Shown in pieces: positions 1-5,330 of a stretch of 17,307 bases of DNA (positions within the stretch are counted from its first letter, which is position 1; every line of letters begins with the position of its first letter). Source of the DNA: an uncultured Verrucomicrobiales bacterium (GTDB taxonomy: Bacteria; Verrucomicrobiota; Verrucomicrobiia; Verrucomicrobiales; Akkermansiaceae); assembly GCA_937885815.1 (NCBI GenBank), contig CALABM010000074.1, forward strand, positions 1 through 17,307. The letters are read 5' to 3'. A model generated the notes under the pieces. That model did not search any database. It was not told the DNA's origin and saw only the letters and a program-made list of their open reading frames with translations. The translations under genes were made by a program, and so were the position numbers.

Positions 1-92
1 GTGTTGTAATGTATTAAGCGTTAGCCTTTTGTCTATGGTGAAAGTATAGCAGATTGCGAACAAGATGCAAGGACTTTTTTACTTTTTCTTTC
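1..92. repeat. Direct repeat copy 1: promoter and leader cassette
   Basis: These 92 bases match 800-891 at 91 of 92 positions; the only difference is G at 56 against A at 855. Similarity fades beyond that in T-rich sequence. Read on the minus strand, the unit holds an A-rich tract, a sigma-70-like promoter and about 35 bases of leader. It lies just beyond the stop of the 88-residue gene ending at 116, so it probably drives a gene to the left of the window. The repeat may continue past the left edge. Confidence 0.9.
43..70 (-). promoter_or_regulatory. Sigma-70-like promoter in repeat copy 1
   Basis: On the minus strand, TTGCAT (65-70) and TATACT (43-48) are 16 bases apart. Upstream, about 71-110 is almost pure A with a few other bases, which resembles an UP element. 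The predicted transcript starts near 36 and reads off the left edge. The leader holds an interrupted palindrome, TAAT-GT-ATTA, at 7-16. Promoter function is inferred from sequence. The near-identical copy upstream of a real gene at 788 supports it. Confidence 0.6.
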
Positions 93-115
93 GCTTTTTT
101 TTCGCTTATTTCCAA

Positions 116-382
116 TCACTTACAGCTTTGCTTCCACACCTTCGTCTGCATGTAGTAAGTGCCATCCTTGAGCTTGGCTCCGCGAATGCTGTAGTTCTCT
201 TTCTGTACCTCCTTGTAGTGCTTCTCGGCAAACTCGTGGGCCAGAGCTACCAACTTGGCCTCGGCTGCGTCTGCTTGCTCGTTGGTACAGATGGTGTGGT
301 AGGTCACGCTCTCAGCTTCATCCCAGCTGCTCACGATTTCACCAGCCTTGCTGTAGTATACGGTCTTGATAGTTGCGCTCAT
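116..382 (-). CDS. Hypothetical small phage protein, 88 residues
   Basis: I do not recognise a family. The protein starts MSATIKTVYYSKAG and is a soluble, mixed-charge polypeptide. It has a helical middle rich in Ala, Glu and Lys and a C-terminal part that looks like beta strand (GAKLKDGTYYMQTKVW). There is no signal peptide or membrane segment. The ATG at 380-382 is chosen because an upstream ATG at 454 would overlap the preceding gene by about 60 bases with a Pro/Ser-rich, atypical extension. It begins 13 bases after the stop of the 130-residue gene, so the two form a small operon driven from the repeat-borne promoter near 842-869. No Shine-Dalgarno is visible. It lies beyond the tail genes, so it could be a minor virion or host-takeover protein, but nothing in the sequence decides this. 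Confidence 0.7.
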   Translation of the reverse strand: MSATIKTVYYSKAGEIVSSWDEAESVTYHTICTNEQADAAEAKLVALAHEFAEKHYKEVQKENYSIRGAKLKDGTYYMQTKVWKQSCK

Positions 383-395
383 GCTCAATATAGGG

Positions 396-788
396 TTAGG
401 CGTTAATGAACTGCTTGGCGATTTCCAATGCGGGGCTGGTGACTTGGATGCCAAGCTCGTTATTCATGAGGGCTACGGCTTCCATCAGCTTGTTTGCCTT
501 GTACGTAACGATTCGCTTCTGCTCCTTAATGCGGTCTTTGATACGCTCATTCTCGGATTTGAAATCCTCCATCACTTCTACGGCGCTGCGTGTATCGAGG
601 ATATGGAGGAGTTCTGTGCTGTATTCAGCTCGGCGCAGGAGGGCGGCTTTCTGATGCTCGTGCTGTTCCAGAGTCTCGTACTCGGTCATGAAGCTCAGGA
701 GCTGGTATTTGTACTCGCGGGCGATGCTGTTACGCTTCAGCTCGTTCAGGGCGGCGTTGTCGGCGGCGGTCTTGGTGGTGGTGCTCAT
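396..788 (-). CDS. Hypothetical coiled-coil protein, 130 residues
   Basis: No family is recognised. The sequence is highly charged and almost entirely helical in character. Residues 35-100 (EYETLEQHEHQKAALLRR and onward) are rich in Glu, Lys and Arg with spaced Leu and Ile, as in a coiled coil. There is no membrane segment, no signal peptide and no Cys. It is the first gene of a two-gene operon. The promoter is in repeat copy 2, and the leader from the predicted start near 835 to the ATG is about 47 bases. The start at 788 lacks a Shine-Dalgarno (upstream bases ACGAAATACGACC). It lies just after the glycosyltransferase and may be a late accessory protein, though a structural or regulatory role is equally open. 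Confidence 0.7.
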   Translation of the reverse strand: MSTTTKTAADNAALNELKRNSIAREYKYQLLSFMTEYETLEQHEHQKAALLRRAEYSTELLHILDTRSAVEVMEDFKSENERIKDRIKEQKRIVTYKANKLMEAVALMNNELGIQVTSPALEIAKQFINA

Positions 789-799
789 GGTCGTATTTC

Positions 800-891
800 G
801 TGTTGTAATGTATTAAGCGTTAGCCTTTTGTCTATGGTGAAAGTATAGCAGATTACGAACAAGATGCAAGGACTTTTTTACTTTTTCTTTC
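800..891. repeat. Direct repeat copy 2: promoter and leader cassette
   Basis: This is the second copy of the 92-base unit at 1-92, differing at one position. It fills most of the gap between the glycosyltransferase stop at 923 and the start of the 130-residue gene at 788. The duplicated part covers promoter, A-rich upstream tract and early leader but not the coding sequence. This points to recombination or selection keeping two identical control regions for separate small operons. Confidence 0.9.
842..869 (-). promoter_or_regulatory. Sigma-70-like promoter for the 788-116 operon
   Basis: On the minus strand, TTGCAT (864-869) is followed after 16 bases by TATACT (842-847). A run of A-rich sequence lies immediately upstream at about 870-905 and resembles an UP element. 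The predicted start near 835 gives a leader of about 47 bases before the ATG at 788. The leader contains TAAT-GT-ATTA at 806-815. The promoter sits directly after the long tail operon, so these two genes can be expressed independently of it. No hairpin terminator is visible between the glycosyltransferase stop and this promoter. Confidence 0.65.
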
Positions 892-922
892 ACCTTTTTG
901 CACTTATTTTCAACGCTTTACA

Positions 923-2125
923 TTACAGCAAAACTCGGCAAGAAACATCGTGTTTTCGGTAATACTCAGCCTCATATTGCCAGTCATGCTTCTGCCATTT
1001 GTATGAGCCGTTGTTTCCATCCGGCACAAAGTTCACCAGCACCACCTCCGCATCCGGGTAATGCTCTCGTAAGAGTTGGTACGCGATCCAGCCGGTAGTA
1101 GGAGAAGCATTCTTCGTAGCAGACTTGTATTCAGCAAACCACCTGCGTTCCTTTGCCAAAGCCTTGTCACTCAGAAGCAGCACGTCCTCGAATAGCGAGA
1201 AGAGTTCCTTGTCCTTGCCATAGGGAGTGAACCAGTTTTTGTCTCTGGCGTTACGGCGTACAATGAGGATGCGGCGATTGGGTAAATCCCGCAGATGCTC
1301 GAAAGGCTTTGCCCGGTTGAGAAATACCAGCACATCATCGGGGGCAATCCCCAAAGCTTCAGCGTCCACCTTGGGATTGTTGGCAAACAACCAGAAGCGG
1401 GGAGCGGGCTTGGCCAGCAATCGGGTCTGCTGCGTAGGCCGAGGGAATCTTTTATCCAGCTCCCGCCTGTGGTTCATGAAATACTCAGGGTACAGGTGGG
1501 CGGGCTCAGGGTCATTGCCGCCATTGTAGCGATGTTGGCTGAATATGGGGTCGAAGAAGATACCATAGGCTTGCAGGTCACAATGATTCCTGATGCGCGA
1601 GAACGACATATCGGTCACTCCGAAGCTAGCAATAGCTTGCACGAATGGGATATAGGCAGGTCGGAATACCACGAAAGCATGACTGCCCTTGTTCTCGGCA
1701 CGATTAGGCACAAGTGGTGTGTACGGAACTTGGCAGTCCTCCAGCAAGAGCGTATGCCGACCACGATACCGACTGTTGCCGTTTCTGTCCCCCAGGCACA
1801 GAAGCCCACAGTCAGATGGAAGAGGATGCTCAGCCAGCAGCTTGTCGAGCGTAGCCTGTGGGGCTGTGCAAGGATAAGCATCGTCTTCGTAAATAATCAG
1901 ATACGGCAAACCCTCTTTCTCGGCGTCCAGAACAAGCCGCATAAACGTAAGGGCGAGGCTCGAATAAGCCTTGGGCTCCTTGGGTCGTGTAGGCTTCTCG
2001 GGAATGATGGGGTACGTTACAGGTGGCATTTGCAGCCCCCGCTCAAGGAAGATGCGGCGCATAAAGCTTTGCCGCCACGGAGACATCGAGATACAGCGCG
2101 TGTTCTTGTTGAGGTCAATTTTCAT
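923..2125 (-). CDS. Probable two-domain glycosyltransferase (GT25-like plus GT29-like)
   Basis: Numbered from the ATG at 2125 the protein has 400 residues. Residues 1-210 resemble family 25 glycosyltransferases. They start MKIDLNKNTR, and after a beta strand have LPYLIIYEDDAYPC at 73-86, where the acidic EDD (80-82) is the expected metal and nucleotide-sugar site. SHAFVVFRPAY (148-158) fits the downstream conserved strand. Residues 240-400 look like a second domain: a strand near 243-250, then SPTTGWIAYQLL at 341-352, VVLVNF at 361-366 and HDWQYE at 380-385. That order resembles bacterial GT29 or sialyltransferase-like proteins, with moderate certainty. In-frame ATGs also exist at 2140 and 2152; the one at 2125 best matches the family N-terminus. 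It follows the tail-tip genes, so it may modify the virion or host surface glycans. The donor sugar cannot be told. Confidence 0.68.
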   Translation of the reverse strand: MKIDLNKNTRCISMSPWRQSFMRRIFLERGLQMPPVTYPIIPEKPTRPKEPKAYSSLALTFMRLVLDAEKEGLPYLIIYEDDAYPCTAPQATLDKLLAEHPLPSDCGLLCLGDRNGNSRYRGRHTLLLEDCQVPYTPLVPNRAENKGSHAFVVFRPAYIPFVQAIASFGVTDMSFSRIRNHCDLQAYGIFFDPIFSQHRYNGGNDPEPAHLYPEYFMNHRRELDKRFPRPTQQTRLLAKPAPRFWLFANNPKVDAEALGIAPDDVLVFLNRAKPFEHLRDLPNRRILIVRRNARDKNWFTPYGKDKELFSLFEDVLLLSDKALAKERRWFAEYKSATKNASPTTGWIAYQLLREHYPDAEVVLVNFVPDGNNGSYKWQKHDWQYEAEYYRKHDVSCRVLL

Positions 2126-2144
2126 GGAAGAATCAGGCATTGGG

Positions 2145-2387
2145 TTAGGCATAGGAAAGAGTGATGACGATGGTATTGCCGCGCAGCCCCACGCTCATAC
2201 TGGTGCTGACGGAACGGCGGTCGGTTCGGTCGAGGTCGTACCAGTATTGCGAGGGGCTGTAGTAACCATCGGTATTGGTGTGTGTGCAGGAGATATTCTG
2301 AACAATCTCCGCAACCCGCTGCCAGAGGAGTTGTCGGACAGCGGCGCGGATGCTGTTCATGTCGATGTTTTCACAGTTGCAAGCCAT
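2145..2387 (-). CDS. Hypothetical small protein, 80 residues, in the tail-tip operon
   Basis: I do not recognise this protein. It begins MACNCENIDMNSIRAA, with two Cys near the N-terminus that recall the Cys-x-Cys pattern late in the preceding large tail protein. A helical segment follows (residues 12-32), then a Tyr/Asp/Ser/Thr-rich middle and a C-terminal beta-like stretch (TSMSVGLRGNTIVITLSYA). There is no membrane anchor. The gene starts 12 bases after the stop of the 668-residue protein and is followed at once by the glycosyltransferase, so it is co-transcribed with both. The start at 2387 has no Shine-Dalgarno. A small virion or tail-tip accessory role is a guess from position only. Confidence 0.65.
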   Translation of the reverse strand: MACNCENIDMNSIRAAVRQLLWQRVAEIVQNISCTHTNTDGYYSPSQYWYDLDRTDRRSVSTSMSVGLRGNTIVITLSYA

Positions 2388-2399
2388 GGCGGGGAGAAT

Positions 2400-4406
2400 T
2401 TATTGGTAATGAATGTTGGAAGAAGCACTTGCTCCGTTAGCTGTAACTGAGCCTGTTGTATCGGCAACAATCGTGCCGTATTCCGTGGTAGTCACGACCG
2501 CACCATTGACTGAGACTTCGTAATTGATGCTGTTGGCGATGGTCTGAGCTTCAGCTGCTACAGCCGCCTGAATCTGGGCGAGCAAGTCTCCACACTTGCA
2601 GTTGCATTCGGTCTTGTTCTTCTCAAGGTCAGCGATGCGAGTCTCCAAGGCATCAATCTTGGCCTGCATGTCTGCCAGCTTCGTGGCGCAGTCGCAACCA
2701 CAACACCCACTACCGCCGGAAGACCCCGAGGAACTGCTGCCCCCAGGAATAGAACCGCCTCCGGGGATAGAGCCTCCACCCGGTACAGAACCCTCGCCGG
2801 GAACAGAGCCACCTCCGGTCGAACCTTCGCCGGAAGAAGATGAACCACCAGTTGAGCCAGAGGAAGAAGAACCTGCTACTGAATCAGAAGAAACGTCAGA
2901 GCCGGAAGCAATGTCAGAGCCAGAAGAAGCGGATGCGCTGGCTGAACCTGAAGCAGAACCACTACCACTAGCGGACTCACTCGCAGAAGCACTGGCTGAA
3001 TTGGAGGCGCTTGCTGAAGCTGATTCTGATTCCCCGATTGAGGGGAAATAGGAATCGCTATCGCTTTCCGTATCATAGCCCGGCTCAGAAGCAGAGTTTG
3101 AAGCAGAGTTGCTTTCCGATGCAGACTGTGACAAAGAAGCCGAAAGCTCATCCACGAATATCGGGATAGTCAGGTGGATGACACCTTCCACAATCTGATT
3201 GATATAAGGCCCATCAGCAGAACCGGAACCCGAGCTACCAGCCGGATTGTTTGCCCCGCCCTGGGGAAGCCGTGAGCCATCTTCGCCCAGAAAGGTGACA
3301 GAGCCATCATCCTCACGAACAGCCGGAGCATATCGAACTTCCAGCCCGGAAATGACACCAGTTGTTTCCTTGAGCGTATCGGCATAGGGAACCTTAATGA
3401 TGCCGGATTCAATCAAAGGAATCAGAATCTCCTTGTTGAACACGATATCCTCAACGCCACCAAGGGTGATGACAGGTTCATCATCAGCCAGAGATTCTTG
3501 TGATCCGCTGCCATCAGGCCATACGGAATTGGCTCTACGAAGCTTGATTTTCAGATTCTTTCCATCCTCAAGGCGCAGCCCCTCACAGCAGATAAGTTTC
3601 TTGAAGATAAAAAGATGCTCGTCTCGCTTGCGGAATAACCCGGCGGGCTTGCTCTCGTATTCTTCACTTTCCCCGGCTGTGTAGTAATTGTCAGACTCAG
3701 CAGCAGAACCAGCCCCAGAGCCGCTTCCAGCGGGGGCATCCTTTGCTTCTTCGTCTGCATCAAAGAGCTTTTCAACCTGTACAGTCTGCAAGTCCAGCGT
3801 ACCCGAGTGAGCCTGATAGATATGGGCTCGGTTGACCTCCTCCACTCGTTTAAGCTGGTATGAGCCAATGAAAACGGAAAGCTTACCCTCTCCCTTGACG
3901 TTAGCATCAGTCTTGCCCCAGGGAACGAACTTCTCTTCCTTTTTCTTAATCTCGACCTTGGTTATCTCTCCCTTATAATTCTGAGTGATAATACAAAAGG
4001 CCTTTTGCAGCTCCTCGGTAAATGCACCGATATCCACCCAGCCATCGGTGTAATCGTAGAGCGTCTGGTCTTTAGGAACGGCATGAGTCTTGCCCATGTA
4101 ATCGACAATCGCACCGACTTTCATCTGGGCAATCTTCGGCCAGCTGCCATCGGCACTTACATCGCAGAGCTGCTTAGGCTTCAATCGCAGCTGGAACGGG
4201 TAAACCCTGAACTCCTGTAAATCCGTACCACCTGTACCACGATACTTGGTATCACGATAATCTGAGCCGGAATACTCAATGCTGGAGGTAGAAGAGCCGT
4301 TGCCCACATTGGCAGCCTTGCCCAGTTCTTTCAGGCAATCGACCACCTGATTGAGCCAACGCGCCGAGAGCTTTTCACCTACACGTACTTTTTCAGGAAG
4401 CTTCAT
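2400..4406 (-). CDS. Large modular tail-tip or fibre protein with Ser-rich stalk
   Basis: This 668-residue protein has clear modular composition. Residues 1-420 are mixed globular sequence, with two Ser/Gly/Glu-rich linkers near 226-252 and 384-400. Residues 421-530 are dominated by Ser with Ala, Gly, Asn, Glu and Asp, including long Ser-Ala alternation. Residues 535-558 hold four hexads of the form [VI]PG[EG][GS]S. A CCGCDC cluster (568-573) and a CNCKC cluster (601-605) bracket a short coiled coil (about 575-598), followed by a 60-residue Thr/Ala/Ser-rich C-terminus. No enzyme motif or signal peptide is seen. Placement after the tape measure and a minor tail gene suggests a tail-tip, baseplate or fibre protein, with the Ser-rich part as an extended stalk. 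The stop of the previous gene is 6 bases upstream. Tail function is inferred from position. Confidence 0.72.
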   Translation of the reverse strand: MKLPEKVRVGEKLSARWLNQVVDCLKELGKAANVGNGSSTSSIEYSGSDYRDTKYRGTGGTDLQEFRVYPFQLRLKPKQLCDVSADGSWPKIAQMKVGAIVDYMGKTHAVPKDQTLYDYTDGWVDIGAFTEELQKAFCIITQNYKGEITKVEIKKKEEKFVPWGKTDANVKGEGKLSVFIGSYQLKRVEEVNRAHIYQAHSGTLDLQTVQVEKLFDADEEAKDAPAGSGSGAGSAAESDNYYTAGESEEYESKPAGLFRKRDEHLFIFKKLICCEGLRLEDGKNLKIKLRRANSVWPDGSGSQESLADDEPVITLGGVEDIVFNKEILIPLIESGIIKVPYADTLKETTGVISGLEVRYAPAVREDDGSVTFLGEDGSRLPQGGANNPAGSSGSGSADGPYINQIVEGVIHLTIPIFVDELSASLSQSASESNSASNSASEPGYDTESDSDSYFPSIGESESASASASNSASASASESASGSGSASGSASASASSGSDIASGSDVSSDSVAGSSSSGSTGGSSSSGEGSTGGGSVPGEGSVPGGGSIPGGGSIPGGSSSSGSSGGSGCCGCDCATKLADMQAKIDALETRIADLEKNKTECNCKCGDLLAQIQAAVAAEAQTIANSINYEVSVNGAVVTTTEYGTIVADTTGSVTANGASASSNIHYQ
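2592..2705 (-). other. Cysteine-bracketed coiled coil within the tail-tip protein
   Basis: This codes for residues 568-605 of the 668-residue protein. CCGCDC at the start and CNCKC at the end flank a heptad-like helix with Leu, Met and Ile at regular spacing (KLADMQAKIDALETRIADLE). Seven Cys in 38 residues is striking next to a Cys-free Ser-rich stalk. Two readings are possible: disulphide staples at each end of a trimeric coiled coil, or metal-binding clusters. Confidence 0.6.
2706..3146 (-). repeat. Low-complexity Ser/Ala stalk and Pro-Gly hexad repeats (coding)
   Basis: This codes for residues 421-567 of the tail-tip protein. The first three quarters are imperfect dipeptide-like repeats of Ser with Ala, Glu, Asn and Gly. 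The last part holds Gly-Ser runs and four tandem hexads (535-558, bases 2733-2804) with Val or Ile followed by Pro-Gly. Such stretches vary in copy number by slippage, so length variation between related phages is likely. Confidence 0.85.
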
Positions 4407-4412
4407 AGCAGA

Positions 4413-5306
4413 TTAAGAGCCGTATAAGTCTTTATCCCAGCCGCCAAGGCCGGAGAGTAGCCAAGTGTTTTCGATGGTATAGGTCTTACCATCATCATTC
4501 ATGGAGCAGTTGGAGGACACCTGCAACCACGTACGATTAGGGAACTTCGGAGCCTTGGGTGGATTGTTGATTTTGCCCACCGATGAAATATCAGACTTAT
4601 CCGAGCGGGATGTCTGTCTGACTGTGTAGGTAGCCATGATATCCTTGTAGGAAGTCACCCCCTTGTTAATGAGGTCAAAGGCTTTACTGCCAGTTTTGAG
4701 AAGCTTGCCAAGCTGCTTCATGACAGGGAGCCCATCACTATCCAGCTTAGGCTTGCCGCTGCCATCCACTTCCGGCACCAGCTCCCACAGACGGGCTCCA
4801 TCCATAAACGCCTTGAGGTATTCCAGCTGCCCGCCGGAGATACTGGCCATCTTAGGGTGCGTCAGGATAGGCTGGTCAACCACAGTCACGTCAAAAGATG
4901 TTGTGAACGAGCCGCCGCCCATAGACCAAGAACCCTCCTCGCCCCCGCCCTCATCAGAGCCGGACATTTCTTCACCTGAGCCATCCAAATCGTCATCCTC
5001 CTCGCTTTCCTCGTCCTCAACCTTGGGCTTGGTGTAAGTCAGCTTCACGCTGGCCACACCAGCCACACCGGGCGTGATAACAGCCTTGCTGAGAGACACA
5101 GAAGAAAGCACGTCAATGCCGGAATCCATCTCCGGCACGGAACTCATCGCGCTGGCCTCCGGCACTTCGTAGGTTAATTCTACAGTATCGCCAGTCTCGC
5201 GGTCGCGGCTCAGTTCAATCGTCAGCCCGGTGATAATGTAGCCCGTATTACCGAACCACACGAGCCTGTCACCACCAGAGCCGAATCCTGTTCGTAATGT
5301 TGCCAT
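4413..5306 (-). CDS. Putative minor tail protein with acidic insert, 297 residues
   Basis: The family is not recognised with certainty. The gene follows the tape measure gene, where distal tail or tail-tip proteins are normally encoded. Residues 1-95 look like beta-rich sequence (TGYIITGLTIELSRD, VASVKLTYTKPK). Residues 96-126 are an insert made almost wholly of Glu, Asp, Gly and Ser. Residues 135-297 resume mixed globular sequence ending in IENTWLLSGLGGWDKDLYGS, a Trp-rich tail. An in-frame TTG at 5312 would add two residues; the ATG at 5306 is preferred. The start is 24 bases after the tape measure stop and has no Shine-Dalgarno. A distal tail protein is the leading alternative, but no specific motif confirms it. 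Confidence 0.65.
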   Translation of the reverse strand: MATLRTGFGSGGDRLVWFGNTGYIITGLTIELSRDRETGDTVELTYEVPEASAMSSVPEMDSGIDVLSSVSLSKAVITPGVAGVASVKLTYTKPKVEDEESEEDDDLDGSGEEMSGSDEGGGEEGSWSMGGGSFTTSFDVTVVDQPILTHPKMASISGGQLEYLKAFMDGARLWELVPEVDGSGKPKLDSDGLPVMKQLGKLLKTGSKAFDLINKGVTSYKDIMATYTVRQTSRSDKSDISSVGKINNPPKAPKFPNRTWLQVSSNCSMNDDGKTYTIENTWLLSGLGGWDKDLYGS

Positions 5307-5330
5307 ATACAACGGAACAGGATGTCAAAA

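Noticed and set aside
1295..2164. Plus-strand open frame of 289 codons opposite the glycosyltransferase
   Set aside because: The minus frame carries the EDD motif and other conserved segments; the plus frame has no domain and is low in structure.
2592..3146. Possible CRISPR-like or tandem DNA repeat
   Set aside because: The periodicity comes from Ser, Ala and Gly codons in an open reading frame; there are no uniform spacers or identical DNA repeats.
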